From NCBI RefSeq assembly GCF_000385375.1, contig NZ_ARVV01000001.1, positions 1,860,001 to 1,924,000 on the forward strand: a stretch of 64,000 nt of DNA, read 5' to 3'. This document shows positions 1 through 8,976 of the stretch, piece after piece. This stretch comes from Methyloversatilis discipulorum. Its GTDB lineage: Bacteria; Pseudomonadota; Gammaproteobacteria; Burkholderiales; Rhodocyclaceae. The notes beneath the pieces were generated by a model. The model saw only the letters and a program-made list of their open reading frames with translations. It was not told the origin of the DNA and did not search any database. The first letter of the stretch is position 1. Every line of letters begins with the position of its first letter. Position numbers and translations under genes: made by a program.

Positions 1-2
1 TA

Positions 3-620
3 TTCCGTTTCGAGAAGGGGCGCATGGACCGGCGCATGAGCGACGGCCGGCGCTTCCACTGCGAACGCGGCCAGCTCATGTTCCTACGCGGCGACTACGG
101 CGTGCCGCTCGCGTCGCTGTTCGATGTGCGCGTCGGTGCCGTGTCGGGGGCGGATGACATCTTCGTGCACCCGCAGGGCAATGTGGAGTTCGTCTGTTCC
201 AGCACGGTCGATACAGGCCGCACGCGGCGCGCCTTCTTCGATGTGCGCAACGACTGGCTGGAACAGCACAAGCCACGCCTGCTGGCGCGCCGGGTGCGCG
301 AGTTCGGCGAGCACAACTGGTGGCAGTGGGGGCGCCTGCACCACCGCTCGGGCGGCCCGCGCATCTACGTGAATGGCAAGACGCGCAAGCCGCGACCGTT
401 CTTCCTGCACGACTGCACGCACTACGACGGCTCGGTGCTGGCGCTGTTCGCCCGCCCCGAAGTGGCGGATCTGGCACGCGCCGCCGAGCTGCTCAACGAC
501 GCGGTCGACTGGCAGGAACTGGGTTTCGTCTGCGACGGCCGCTTCCTGTTCTCGCAGCGCAGCCTGCAGACCTGCATGCTGCCCGACGTATTCGAAACGC
601 TGCGCTCAAGAAAATCCTGA
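3..620 (+). CDS. DNA methyltransferase-like protein, C-terminal part (5' truncated)
   Basis: The reading frame is open from the first bases of the window, so only the C-terminal ~205 residues are present. The segment VRVGAVSGADDIFVH, followed by PRIYVNGKTRKPRPFF and YDGSVLALFA, resembles the specificity (target-recognition) half of Eco57I/TaqI-like N6-adenine methyltransferases. There 'VGxVSGADDxF' opens the recognition domain. The catalytic NPPY and SAM motifs would lie upstream, outside the window. The family call is from motif memory only. It ends about 100 bp before pqqA and does not look co-functional with it. An internal ATG at 24 exists, but the frame continues upstream and it is probably not the start. 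Confidence 0.5.
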   Translation, partial: FRFEKGRMDRRMSDGRRFHCERGQLMFLRGDYGVPLASLFDVRVGAVSGADDIFVHPQGNVEFVCSSTVDTGRTRRAFFDVRNDWLEQHKPRLLARRVREFGEHNWWQWGRLHHRSGGPRIYVNGKTRKPRPFFLHDCTHYDGSVLALFARPEVADLARAAELLNDAVDWQELGFVCDGRFLFSQRSLQTCMLPDVFETLRSRKS

Positions 621-727
621 GTCGTCTTTCCAGAGTGGCACGAGGTGGGCGGTGCCGGACCGGCGCAGTATTCGATCCATGCACTGCACGTCGCAGTGAG
701 CCAACGAACCACCATCAGGAGACTGCC

Positions 728-802
728 ATGAACTGGGAAACCCCGAAGGCCACCGACCTGCGTTTCGGCTTCGAAATCACCATGTACGTCGCCAACCGCT
801 GA
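728..802 (+). CDS. pqqA: PQQ precursor peptide PqqA, copy 1
   Basis: A 24-residue peptide containing the family signature FGFEITMYVANR. The Glu and Tyr of the E-x-x-x-Y unit are the residues that PqqE cross-links to begin pyrroloquinoline quinone synthesis. The start ATG follows a good ribosome site (AGGAG, 8 bp upstream) and a rho-independent hairpin follows the TGA. No pqqB, C, D or E lies nearby, so this is an orphan copy that must be processed by enzymes encoded elsewhere. It differs from the copy at 11148 only at residue 2 (Asn versus Ser). Confidence 0.93.
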   Translation: MNWETPKATDLRFGFEITMYVANR

Positions 803-823
803 TCCTCAGCGCTTGAGCAAACA

Positions 824-851
824 GAAAAGCGGGCATTGCCCGCTTTTTTGT
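824..851 (+). terminator. Rho-independent terminator of pqqA copy 1
   Basis: AAAGCGGGC and GCCCGCTTT arms around a 3-base loop run straight into a T-tract. The hairpin ends about 20 bp before the yddG stop on the other strand, so it sits between convergent genes. Confidence 0.85.
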
Positions 852-873
852 TTGGTGGCGCCGGAAATCGAAT

Positions 874-1770
874 TCATCCGGCTGGGCGTGTCGCCCGCCA
901 GCACAGCAACGATCCGGCCGTCACCAGCGCCGCGCCCTGCCAGAATGGCGGCGTGAGCGGCGCTCCCAGCCACGCGGCGGCAAATGCGGTCGACAGCAGC
1001 GGCCCGGCGTAGGACGCGGTCGTGAGCAGCGGCATGTCGCCGCCCAGCATGCCGACATTCCACAGCGCGTAACCCGCGCCCAGGGCCGCTCCGGCAGCGG
1101 CCACCTCAAACCAGATCCGCGCCGACGGCACCGCCAGAGGCTCTCCGCCCAGCACCGCCAGCCCCCACAGCGCGGCCGCCGTTGCCGAGAAGAATACGGT
1201 GACGCCGTTGTAGCCATCCGCCAGCCGACGGGTCACATTGCAGTAGAGCGCCCACAGCAGCGCGCCGGCGAAGGCCAGCGCATAGACCGCCGGATTCGAC
1301 GCTACGCCAGTCGACAGCGAGGACAGCGACCACTCGCTCCCCCCGCCCACCACCCGGATGACTCCGCCCAGGCACAGCGCCAGTCCCGGCGCTATCCACG
1401 GGCGCAGGCGCTGCCCGTTCATGACGACCGCGAGCAGGATGGTGAAGCAGGGCCAAAGATAATTGACGATGCCCAACTCCATCGCCTGTGCGTCGTCGAG
1501 AGCGAGGCCGAGCGACAGCGACAGGCACAGTTCGTAGGCGACGAACAGGGCGCCGCCCAGCAGCAGATAGACCGGACGCGCGCCGCGCGGTGAGGCAGGG
1601 CGGAACAGCAGCCAGAGGAAGATCGCACCGGCCGTATAGATCGCTGCTGCGCCGACCACCGGTCCGAGCGCGCTGCTGATGGCGCGCACCATGCCGATCA
1701 TCGTGCTCCACAGCAGGATGGCGGCAAGACCGCAGAGCGTGGCCGCAGGAGAGACGGGACGGACGGACAT
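874..1770 (-). CDS. yddG: YddG-type aromatic amino acid exporter (DMT superfamily)
   Basis: A 298-residue, strongly hydrophobic protein with about ten predicted membrane segments in two EamA-like halves, the usual drug/metabolite transporter architecture. The N-terminus (TLCGLAAILLWSTMIGMVRA), the central MELGIVNYLWPCFTILLAV and GYALWNVGMLGGD match the YddG branch, which exports aromatic amino acids and some toxic analogues across the inner membrane. It is transcribed toward pqqA and ends in the shared intergenic terminator region. Upstream lies an inverted repeat that could be its operator or the terminator of the AraC gene. The substrate is inferred from family. Confidence 0.85.
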   Translation of the reverse strand: MSVRPVSPAATLCGLAAILLWSTMIGMVRAISSALGPVVGAAAIYTAGAIFLWLLFRPASPRGARPVYLLLGGALFVAYELCLSLSLGLALDDAQAMELGIVNYLWPCFTILLAVVMNGQRLRPWIAPGLALCLGGVIRVVGGGSEWSLSSLSTGVASNPAVYALAFAGALLWALYCNVTRRLADGYNGVTVFFSATAAALWGLAVLGGEPLAVPSARIWFEVAAAGAALGAGYALWNVGMLGGDMPLLTTASYAGPLLSTAFAAAWLGAPLTPPFWQGAALVTAGSLLCWRATRPAG

Positions 1771-1815
1771 GGAGGCGACGACGGGACGATGCGGCCGAAT
1801 GCTAGCAGAGGAAAC

Positions 1816-1838
1816 AAAGTTTCTTCTTCTGAAACTTT
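1816..1838. promoter_or_regulatory. Inverted repeat between AraC gene and yddG
   Basis: AAAGTTTC and GAAACTTT are perfect 8-bp arms around a 7-bp spacer. It lies 46 bp upstream of the yddG start and downstream of the AraC-gene stop, both on the minus strand. It could be a weak terminator for the regulator gene or an operator for yddG. There is no clean T-tract. Confidence 0.4.
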
Positions 1839-1871
1839 AGCGTGCACCTGACCGGCTGCTCTCCTGCGCCG

Positions 1872-2693
1872 TCAGCCGCCCTGAGCGTTACGCCACTGCC
1901 GCGGCGACAGCCCCGTCTGCGCCTTGAACGCGCGCGACAGCGCCGCCTCGCCGCCGTAACCGACGTCGTCGGCGATCAGTTTCAGCGCGCGGCCCTGACG
2001 CAGCGCACGCTGCGCGATGCCGATACGCCAGCGCTGCAGGTAGGCGCCGGGCGTGCAGCCCACGGTGTCGCGGAACACGTTGGCGAACACGCTGCGCGAC
2101 ATGCTGGCGCGCTCGGCCAGCGTGTCGAGGGTCCATTCCTGCGCCGGGTTCTCGTGCATGGCCACCAGTGCCAGACGCAGCCGCGGGTGCGACAGCCCCG
2201 CCAGCATGCCGGCACCGGTCTCGCCGCCTTCCATCAGGTGCCGCAGCACCTGCACCAGCACCACCTCGAACAATCGATCCAGCACCGCCTGCCGGCCGCA
2301 GTAGGTGTGCGAGGCCTCGTCGAACAGCAGGTCGAGTACCGGCTTCGCGCCGAGGATGTCCTCCAGCGCCAGACAGCTGAAGTCGGGCAGCGCGGAGGCG
2401 ATCGGATTGGCGGCTCCGCCGGAGAAGTGCAGCCGCGCGCAGGCGAAGTCGGCGCCGCGCTCCGGGTCGGTGACGAAACGGTAGGGCGTCGGTCGTGGAA
2501 AAAGCAGCAGGCTGGGCCGGGTCACGTGTTCGATGCCGGCGGGATGGTGGATGTCCACCTCGCCGGCGCGCACCAGGTGCATGCGGCCGCTGTCGCCGGC
2601 GTCCAGTTCGGTGATGCCGCACAGCGCGCCGGTGTTGAACACGCGGGCGCTGACCGAGAAGTGCTCCAGCAGGGCTTCGAGGCGGTCGACCAT
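1872..2693 (-). CDS. AraC-family transcriptional regulator
   Basis: 273 residues. The N-terminal ~170 residues form a cupin-like AraC sensor of the AraC_binding/cupin_6 kind. The C-terminal ~100 residues carry two helix-turn-helix units (WTLDTLAERASMSRSVFANVF and LKLIADDVGYGGEAALSRAF) and the family ending GLSPRQWRN. It is divergent from the Ohr gene at 2817 with 123 bp between them, so it most likely controls the Ohr/hydrolase pair. Regulators of this subgroup often sit beside oxidoreductases or hydrolases and respond to small electrophiles, but the ligand cannot be told from sequence. Confidence 0.88.
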   Translation of the reverse strand: MVDRLEALLEHFSVSARVFNTGALCGITELDAGDSGRMHLVRAGEVDIHHPAGIEHVTRPSLLLFPRPTPYRFVTDPERGADFACARLHFSGGAANPIASALPDFSCLALEDILGAKPVLDLLFDEASHTYCGRQAVLDRLFEVVLVQVLRHLMEGGETGAGMLAGLSHPRLRLALVAMHENPAQEWTLDTLAERASMSRSVFANVFRDTVGCTPGAYLQRWRIGIAQRALRQGRALKLIADDVGYGGEAALSRAFKAQTGLSPRQWRNAQGG

Positions 2694-2726
2694 GGGTTAA
2701 GTACTCAAAGGTAAGTTTTCAGGATT

Positions 2727-2739
2727 ATACGTTGCGTAT
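2727..2739. promoter_or_regulatory. Candidate operator palindrome between AraC gene and ohr
   Basis: ATACG-TTG-CGTAT, a perfect 5-bp-arm palindrome in an AT-richer patch of the divergent intergenic region. It lies 34 bp from the AraC start and about 78 bp from the Ohr start, which suits a shared regulatory site. It is short, so chance is possible. Confidence 0.35.
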
Positions 2740-2816
2740 GGTCTCGCCGATCGGCGCAAAGTTCGTCCTGCCAACAGGCACTGCCGCAAACCCCTCTCAC
2801 TACACAGGAGTTCATC

Positions 2817-3242
2817 ATGTCGATCGAAAAGGTTCTCTACACCGCCCAGGCCACTGCAACCGGTGGTCGCGAAGGTCGCGCCGCGTCGTCCGACGGCGTG
2901 CTCGATGTCCAGCTGTCGACGCCGAAGGAACTGGGCGGCGCCGGCGGCCCCGGCACCAATCCCGAACAGCTGTTCGCCGCCGGCTACTCGGCCTGCTTCC
3001 TCGGCGCGCTGAAGTTCGTCGCCGGCCAGAACAAGGTCGCGCTGCCGGCCGACACGCAGATCACCGGCCGCGTCGGCATCGGCGCCATCCCGACCGGCTT
3101 CGGCATCGAGGTCGAACTGACCATTGCCGTCCCGGGCCTGCCGCGCGAACAGGTCGAGTCGCTGGTCGAGAAGGCGCACATCGTGTGCCCGTACTCGAAC
3201 GCCACCCGCGGAAACATCGACGTCACCCTGGTCATCGCCTGA
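2817..3242 (+). CDS. ohr: Organic hydroperoxide resistance protein (Ohr/OsmC family)
   Basis: 141 residues, the normal Ohr length. Ohr enzymes reduce organic hydroperoxides with a reactive cysteine pair. Both cysteines are present, in GYSACFLGA near residue 60 and [11 protein letters not shown] near residue 124, along with the [14 protein letters not shown] signature. The protein is cytosolic. The start follows AGGAG (ACACAGGAGTTCATC). It is followed after 57 bp by a secreted alpha/beta hydrolase on the same strand and is divergent from an AraC regulator instead of the more usual MarR-type OhrR. That suggests different induction. Confidence 0.92.
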   Translation: MSIEKVLYTAQATATGGREGRAASSDGVLDVQLSTPKELGGAGGPGTNPEQLFAAGYSACFLGALKFVAGQNKVALPADTQITGRVGIGAIPTGFGIEVELTIAVPGLPREQVESLVEKAHIVCPYSNATRGNIDVTLVIA

Positions 3243-3299
3243 GTCATCGGCCTGACGGATAGCCACCGTCCCCAACCCGTTACCTGAAAGGAATCCATC

Positions 3300-4250
3300 A
3301 TGAATGCAGTCCGCCGCACCCTCGCCCTGTCCGTACTTGCCGCCGCGCTTGCCGTACCGACCTTCGCCGCAGAAGCCGCCAAGCCCGCCGCGCGCACATC
3401 CGTCGCGGTCAAGAAGACCGAAAACTACGTCACCACGCGTGACGGCGTGCAGATCTACTACAAGGACTGGGGCCCGAAGAACGGCCAGGTCGTCGTGTTC
3501 AGCCACGGCTGGCCGCTCAGTTCCGACAGCTGGGAAGCGCAGATGCTCTTCCTCGCGTCGCAGGGCTACCGTGTGGTGGCGCACGACCGGCGCGGCCACG
3601 GCCGCTCGTCGCAGCCGTGGGACGGCAACGACATGGACCACTACGCCGACGATCTGGCCGCGGTGATCCAGGCGCTCGACCTGAAGGGTGCGACGCTGGT
3701 CGGCTTCTCGACCGGCGGCGGCGAAGTGGCGCGCTACATCGGCCGTCACGGCACCAGCCGGGTGAAGAAGGCGGTGCTCGTGAGTGCGGTGCCGCCGCTG
3801 ATGCTGCAGACTGCCGACAATCCGGGGGGCCTGCCGATCGAGGTGTTCGACGGCATCCGCAAGGCGTCGATCGACAACCGTTCGCAGCTGTATCTCGACA
3901 TCGCGTCGGGTCCGTTCTACGGCTACAACCGTCCCGGCGCCAAGCCGTCGCAGGGGCTGATCCAGTCCTTCTGGGCGCAGGGCATGCAGGCGGGGCACAA
4001 GAACACCTACGACTCGATCGCGGCGTTCTCGGCCACCGACTTCCGCGCCGACCTGAAGAAGTTCGACGTGCCGACGCTGGTGATCCACGGCGACGACGAC
4101 CAGATCGTGCCGCTCGACCTGTCCGGCAAGGCCTCGGCTGCGCTGGTCCGCAACGCCGAACTGATCGTCTATCCGGGTGCGCCGCACGGCATCACCGACA
4201 CGCACAAGGACAGGCTCAATCAGGATCTGCTGGACTTCCTGCGCAAGTAA
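3300..4250 (+). CDS. Exported alpha/beta hydrolase, non-heme chloroperoxidase type
   Basis: 316 residues starting with a signal peptide ([20 protein letters not shown]), so probably periplasmic. The alpha/beta hydrolase fold shows the oxyanion HGW motif ([11 protein letters not shown]), the nucleophile elbow GFSTGGGE near residue 140, the acid in HGDDDQIVP and the histidine in PHGITDTHK. This is the catalytic set of cofactor-free haloperoxidase/esterase enzymes. Most such proteins are cytosolic, so the leader is worth noting. It is probably co-transcribed with ohr and ends at a bidirectional terminator. The natural substrate is unknown, and the peroxidase activity of the family is often incidental to an esterase role. 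Confidence 0.85.
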   Translation: MNAVRRTLALSVLAAALAVPTFAAEAAKPAARTSVAVKKTENYVTTRDGVQIYYKDWGPKNGQVVVFSHGWPLSSDSWEAQMLFLASQGYRVVAHDRRGHGRSSQPWDGNDMDHYADDLAAVIQALDLKGATLVGFSTGGGEVARYIGRHGTSRVKKAVLVSAVPPLMLQTADNPGGLPIEVFDGIRKASIDNRSQLYLDIASGPFYGYNRPGAKPSQGLIQSFWAQGMQAGHKNTYDSIAAFSATDFRADLKKFDVPTLVIHGDDDQIVPLDLSGKASAALVRNAELIVYPGAPHGITDTHKDRLNQDLLDFLRK

Positions 4251-4259
4251 GGCAGCACG

Positions 4260-4291
4260 AAACCCGGTCCCGCACAGCGGGCCGGGTTTTG
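4260..4291. terminator. Bidirectional terminator between hydrolase and Ca/Na antiporter
   Basis: AACCCGG and CCGGGTT arms, with further pairing of CCCGC/GCGGG inside, followed by TTTTGT on the plus strand and preceded by an A-run. It lies between two convergent stop codons. Confidence 0.8.
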
Positions 4292-4295
4292 TCCT

Positions 4296-5255
4296 TCAGT
4301 GACGGACGAACAGCAGCAGTGACAGATAGATCAGATAGGCGCTGACGAAAAGTCCGCCTTCAGTGCGCGACACCCGGCGCTCGCTGCGGAACACCGGCAG
4401 GCACACGATGGCCACCAGTGCGGCCAGCGGCAGGTCGATGCGCAGCACGTCGCTGCCGACCTCGATGCCATGCGGCGCGATGGTCATGGTCAGGCCGAGG
4501 ATGACCAGGATGTTGTAGATGCTGCTGCCGATCAGGTTGCCGATCGCCACGTCGCGGTCGTTCTTCAGCGTCGACAGCACGGTGGTGGCCAGTTCCGGCG
4601 CCGACGTACCGATGGCGACGATGGTGAGCCCGATGAAGGCGTCCGACACACCATAGGCGCGCGCGATGCTCGATGCGCCATTCACCAGCAGGTCGGCTCC
4701 GAACAGCGTGAGCGCCATGCCGGCCAGCAGCAGTGCCGAATTCCACGCCATGAACAGCCGCGCCGAACGCAGCGTGGCGGGCATCACATCGGCCACCTCG
4801 CGCGCGAACTCGCGTTGCATCGCCGCGCTTTCCTCGCGGCTGAGGCGCACCAGCGCCACCGTGTACAGCACGGCGCCGATCAGCAGCAGCACGCCCTCGC
4901 TGCGGTCTAGCCGCCCGTCCCACGCCATCGCGATCAGCGCCAGCGCGGCGGCGATCATGACCGGCACGTCGAGCCGCACGCTGAGCATGCGCGTCGGCAG
5001 CGGTCGCATCAGCGCGCTCAGGCCGAGGATGAACAGGATGTTCAGGATGTTGGTGCCGGCGATATTGCCGACCGCCAGCGGCCCCTTGTCCTCGGCGACT
5101 GCGGTGATGCCGACTGCCAGTTCGGGCACGCTGGTGCCGACGGACACCACGGTGAGCCCGATCAGTATCGGCGGTACGCGCAGCCGCGCCGCCACGCGCG
5201 AGGCGCCGCGCAGCACCATTTCGGCACCGGCCAGCACGATCACCAGCCCGGCCAC
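4296..5255 (-). CDS. yrbG: Calcium/sodium antiporter (CaCA family, YrbG-like)
   Basis: About 319 residues with ten or so membrane helices in two inverted halves. Each half carries the alpha-repeat of cation/calcium exchangers: LTVVSVGTSVPELAVGI with GNIAGTNILNIL, and LTIVAIGTSAPELATTV with GNLIGSSIYNIL. These GTS-PE and GN-SN residues bind the cations. The frame runs open far upstream inside the uspA gene, so the start is uncertain. GTG at 5255 is the first standard start after the uspA stop (5291), and a CTG at 5276 or 5282 is possible. It is the last gene of a four-gene ion/stress operon. Confidence 0.82.
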   Translation of the reverse strand: MAGLVIVLAGAEMVLRGASRVAARLRVPPILIGLTVVSVGTSVPELAVGITAVAEDKGPLAVGNIAGTNILNILFILGLSALMRPLPTRMLSVRLDVPVMIAAALALIAMAWDGRLDRSEGVLLLIGAVLYTVALVRLSREESAAMQREFAREVADVMPATLRSARLFMAWNSALLLAGMALTLFGADLLVNGASSIARAYGVSDAFIGLTIVAIGTSAPELATTVLSTLKNDRDVAIGNLIGSSIYNILVILGLTMTIAPHGIEVGSDVLRIDLPLAALVAIVCLPVFRSERRVSRTEGGLFVSAYLIYLSLLLFVRH

Positions 5256-5290
5256 GAAAACGAGGGCCGGGTGCAGCGTCAGCCCGGCGG

Positions 5291-6226
5291 TCAGACGAAG
5301 TCCTCGCCCGGCATCGCCGGAATCTCGGTCGGCCCGCGGCGGTCGATCACCACCAGCACGTCGCAATCGGCCTCCGACAGCACGTGCTTGGTCACGCTGC
5401 CCAGCAGCAGTTCTTCGGTCACGTGCGTACCGTGCTTGCCCATCGCGATCAGGTCGCAGTTGCGCTGCGCCTGGCAGTCCAGGATGTGGCGCGACGCGTT
5501 GCCGTGCTCGACCATCACCGTGTACAGGCTGCGCTCCAGCCCGGCGCGCTCGGCCAGATCGTGCAGCAGGCGCAGCGAGCGCTCGCGTGCTTCCGCCCGG
5601 TAGCCGTTGATCAGGTCCTGAGAAATGCCAGCGTACTGCAGCATGCCTTCGAACGGCACGTCGAAACTGTGCAGCAGCAGCAGATCGGCCTCGGGCGCGA
5701 CACGGCGTGCCATGCGGATAGCCTCCAGCGAACCCGGCGAGAAGTCGACCGGCACCAGCACGCGCCGGTAAGGCCCAGGGCACGGCTTCTTCACCACCAG
5801 CACCGGACTGCTGCTCTTGCGCAGCAGGCGCGACGCGGTCGAACCGACCAGCAGCCGGCTCAGCACGCTTTCGCCCCGCGCGCCGACCAGAATCAGATCG
5901 GCCTGAACCGATGCCGCATAGGCCGGCAGGAACTGCGTCGCCAGCCCGGCTTCGACCTTCAGTTCCGCGACCACGCCGCGATTGTGCGTGGCATCGCCGG
6001 CGATCGCGGCGAGCGCGTCGTACTGGTGCTGCACGGCCTTCTCGGAAACGATTTCAGCCTGATCGCCGAGCAGGTTGCGCAGCGGACCGAGTGCATCGAG
6101 GCCCAGCGCATGCACCAGCGTGTAGTGCGCGCCGCTGCGGCTGGCCAGTTCGAAGCCGCGATCGACGGCGTCGAGCGACAAGGGCGACAGATCGGTCGCG
6201 GCGATGATGCGTTGAAGCTGAGGCAT
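5291..6226 (-). CDS. Tandem universal stress protein (two UspA domains)
   Basis: 311 residues made of two UspA domains of about 145 residues. The first begins RIIAATDLSPLSLDAV and ends GARGESVLSRLLVGSTASRLLRKSSSPVLVVK. The second begins RRVLVPVDFSPGSLEA and ends MGKHGTHVTEELLLGSVTKHVL...DVLVV. Both ends show the ATP-binding G-x2-G-x9-G-S/T pattern, so nucleotide binding is likely. Tandem Usp proteins act in the cytosol in survival of starvation, redox or ion stress. It sits 30 bp downstream of the P-type ATPase gene and very close to the antiporter gene, in one operon. Confidence 0.92.
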   Translation of the reverse strand: MPQLQRIIAATDLSPLSLDAVDRGFELASRSGAHYTLVHALGLDALGPLRNLLGDQAEIVSEKAVQHQYDALAAIAGDATHNRGVVAELKVEAGLATQFLPAYAASVQADLILVGARGESVLSRLLVGSTASRLLRKSSSPVLVVKKPCPGPYRRVLVPVDFSPGSLEAIRMARRVAPEADLLLLHSFDVPFEGMLQYAGISQDLINGYRAEARERSLRLLHDLAERAGLERSLYTVMVEHGNASRHILDCQAQRNCDLIAMGKHGTHVTEELLLGSVTKHVLSEADCDVLVVIDRRGPTEIPAMPGEDFV

Positions 6227-6256
6227 GCTGGGTCTCCCCGAAAAATGCGTGCCGGC

Positions 6257-8968
6257 TTACAGCCGGGCCACGCGGAAGTGGCGAAGGACCGCCTTCTCGA
6301 TCTCGACCGCCAGAAACACGGCGGCGCCGAGGCCGAGAATCACCGTCCATGAAGACAGGTCGAGCGCGGCGCTCCTGAACAGCTGCTGCATCGGTGCGGC
6401 ATAGGTGAACAGCAGTTGCAGCACGATCAGGATGGCGCTGACCAGCAGCACCACGCGGTTGCCGGTCAGTGTTTCCAGGCTGAAGGCGTGGCGGGTGAAG
6501 TGGCGCACGTTGAACAGGTAGAACAGTTCGCACACGACGATCATGTTCACCGCGGCGGTGCGCGCCAGTTCGATGCTGCTGCCGCGCGCCAGCTCCCAGT
6601 TGAACACGGTGAAGGTGGTCGCCACCATCAGCGCAATGACGAACAGGATGCGCAGGCCCAGCGCGCGGGTGACGATGGCCTCCTGTGGCGGGCGCGGCGC
6701 GTGCGACATCACGTTCTGCTCGGCCGGCTCGAAGGCGAGCGACAGCGCCAGCGTGACCGAAGTGACCGTATTCACCCACAGGATCTGGCCTGCGGTCACC
6801 GGCAGTGGCAGGCCGGCGAAGATGGCCAGCAGGATGACGCCGGCCTCGCCGCCATTGGTCGGCAGCATGTGCATCAGCGATTTCTTGATGTTGTCGAACA
6901 CGACGCGGCCTTCGCGCACCGCGCGCGCGATAGTGGCGAAGTTGTCGTCGGTGAGCACCAGGTCCGATGCTTCGCGCGCCGCGTCCGTGCCCTTGCCGCC
7001 CATCGCCACGCCAATGTCCGCCGACTTCAGCGCCGGCGCGTCGTTCACGCCGTCGCCGGTCATCGCCACCAGATGGCCTTCGGCCTGCAGTGCCTCGATC
7101 AGCCGCAGCTTGTGTTCCGGGCTGGCGCGCGCGATCACGTCGGTGTCGAGTGCGCGCTCACGCAGTGCGGCAGCGTCCAGCGTGCCGATGACGTCGCCGT
7201 TCAGCGTACGTTCGGCCTCCAGACCCAGCTGGCGGCCGATCGCCGCAGCGGTGACCGCGTGGTCGCCGGTGATCATCTTGACCCGTATGCCCGCTTCGCG
7301 GCACTGCGCCACCGCGGCGATCGCCTCTTCGCGCGGCGGGTCGATGATGCCAACCAGGCCGATCAGTTCGAAGCGGGCGTCGATGTCCTGCAGTTCGACC
7401 GCGTTGCGCGAGCCAGGGAAGGGCGCCTGCGCCAGGGCAAGCACGCGTTCGCCTGCACCGCCGGCGCGCGCGATCGCCGCCGTCCAGTACGCATGGTCGA
7501 GCGGCGCACCGCCGTACTGGGTGGCGCACAGCGCCAGCACGCGCTCCGGGGCGCCCTTGAGCAGCAGGAAGGCGTGGCCCGTGTGGTCGCGGTGCAGCGT
7601 GCACATGAACTGGCGTTCCGACTCGAACGGAATGGCGTCGACGCGCGGGAAATTCTTCGTCTCGTCCTGCGGGTCGAGGCCGGCCTTGCGGGCGAAGGCG
7701 ACCAGCGCGCCTTCGGTCGGATCGCCGATCAGCGTCCAGCCGGCGTCGCCGTCGTGGCGGATCTGCGCGTCGTTGCACAGCAGCGCGCAGCGGGCCGCGG
7801 CAGCCAGTCCGGGCACGTCGCCGGGCGCGACCGGCTGACCGTCGCCGTGGAAGCCGCCTTCCGGCGCGTAGCCGCTGCCGCTGACAGCGATCTCGCGGTC
7901 AGCGAGCAGCAGTCGCACCACCGTCATTTCGTTTCGGGTCAGCGTGCCGGTCTTGTCGGTGCAGATGACGGTGACCGAACCCAGCGTCTCGACCGCCGGC
8001 AGCCGCCGCACGATGGCCTTCTTGCGCGCCATCGTGCGGGTGCCGATGGCCAGCACGATGGTGACCACCGCCGGCATGCCCTCGGGGATGGCCGCGACGG
8101 CGAGGCCGACCACCGCGAGGAAGAGGTCGAACATCGGCATCTGCGCGACGAAGTGGCCGTACAGCACGGTCAGCGTGGCGACGATCAGGATGAAGCCGGT
8201 GATCTGGCGGGCGAACTGGTCGAGCCGCCGGGTCAGCGGCGTGGCCAGCGTCGCCACTTCGCCGACCAGCGTGCCGATGCGGCCGATTTCGGTGCCGACG
8301 CCGGTCGCCACGACAACGCCGCGTGCCTGGCCGAGCGCGACCAGCGTGCCGCAGTAGCACATCGAACGGCGGTCGCCGATGGCCGCCGCTTCCGCCACGG
8401 CGGCGCTGTCCTTGTCGACCGGCGCCGATTCGCCGGTCAGCGCGGCTTCGGTCACACGCAGGTTCTTCGTGCGCAGCAGGCGCAGGTCGGCCGGCACCTT
8501 GTCGCCCGATTCCAGCAGCAAGATGTCGCCCGGCACCAGGTCGGCAGCGTCGACCTGATGGCGTTCGCCGTCGCGCAGCACGGTGGCGCGCGCGGCGAGC
8601 ATGCCGCGCACAGCGTCGAGCGCGCGCTCGGCCTTGCCTTCCTGGATGTGGCCGATCAGCGCGTTGATCAGCACCACGCCGAAGATGACGGCCGAATCGA
8701 CGTGGCCGCCCAGCGCCAGCGTCACCGCCCCGGCCACCAGCAGCACATAGATCAGCGGGTTGTGGAACTGCTGCAGTAAACGCAGCCAGGGCGGGCGCTT
8801 CGGTGCGTCAGGCAGGCGGTTCGGGCCATGCTTCACCAGGCGCGCTGCCGCTTCGGCGCGGCTCAGGCCCGACTGCGCCTGCACATCGAACAGCGCTGGC
8901 AGGTCGTCTGCGGGCAATGCGTGCCAGGCCTCGGCGCCGGCGGTGGGGTCGGTGTGTGGAGTAGTCAT
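6257..8968 (-). CDS. Cation-transporting P-type ATPase (P2 type)
   Basis: 903 residues, full length. In order: cation-ATPase N domain, actuator with LTGESAPVDKD, membrane helix M4 with PEGMPAVVTIVLAIG, phosphorylation site DKTGTLTRNEMT near residue 345, the nucleotide domain, the hinge TGDGVNDAPALKSADIGVAMG near residue 640, then four C-terminal helices. It pumps a cation across the inner membrane with ATP. The overall order fits Ca2+-type P2 pumps. However, the M6 stretch WVNTVTSVTLALSLAFEP replaces the Ca-pump TDGLPA signature, so Ca2+ should not be assumed. It lies 8 bp after the YbaL-like gene, clearly one operon. Confidence 0.9.
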   Translation of the reverse strand: MTTPHTDPTAGAEAWHALPADDLPALFDVQAQSGLSRAEAAARLVKHGPNRLPDAPKRPPWLRLLQQFHNPLIYVLLVAGAVTLALGGHVDSAVIFGVVLINALIGHIQEGKAERALDAVRGMLAARATVLRDGERHQVDAADLVPGDILLLESGDKVPADLRLLRTKNLRVTEAALTGESAPVDKDSAAVAEAAAIGDRRSMCYCGTLVALGQARGVVVATGVGTEIGRIGTLVGEVATLATPLTRRLDQFARQITGFILIVATLTVLYGHFVAQMPMFDLFLAVVGLAVAAIPEGMPAVVTIVLAIGTRTMARKKAIVRRLPAVETLGSVTVICTDKTGTLTRNEMTVVRLLLADREIAVSGSGYAPEGGFHGDGQPVAPGDVPGLAAAARCALLCNDAQIRHDGDAGWTLIGDPTEGALVAFARKAGLDPQDETKNFPRVDAIPFESERQFMCTLHRDHTGHAFLLLKGAPERVLALCATQYGGAPLDHAYWTAAIARAGGAGERVLALAQAPFPGSRNAVELQDIDARFELIGLVGIIDPPREEAIAAVAQCREAGIRVKMITGDHAVTAAAIGRQLGLEAERTLNGDVIGTLDAAALRERALDTDVIARASPEHKLRLIEALQAEGHLVAMTGDGVNDAPALKSADIGVAMGGKGTDAAREASDLVLTDDNFATIARAVREGRVVFDNIKKSLMHMLPTNGGEAGVILLAIFAGLPLPVTAGQILWVNTVTSVTLALSLAFEPAEQNVMSHAPRPPQEAIVTRALGLRILFVIALMVATTFTVFNWELARGSSIELARTAAVNMIVVCELFYLFNVRHFTRHAFSLETLTGNRVVLLVSAILIVLQLLFTYAAPMQQLFRSAALDLSSWTVILGLGAAVFLAVEIEKAVLRHFRVARL

Positions 8969-8976
8969 CAGGGACG

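Noticed and set aside
6416..8779. Long open frame antisense to the P-type ATPase gene
   Set aside because: Low-complexity Arg/His/Gln-rich translation, no family match, fully covered by a well-supported gene.
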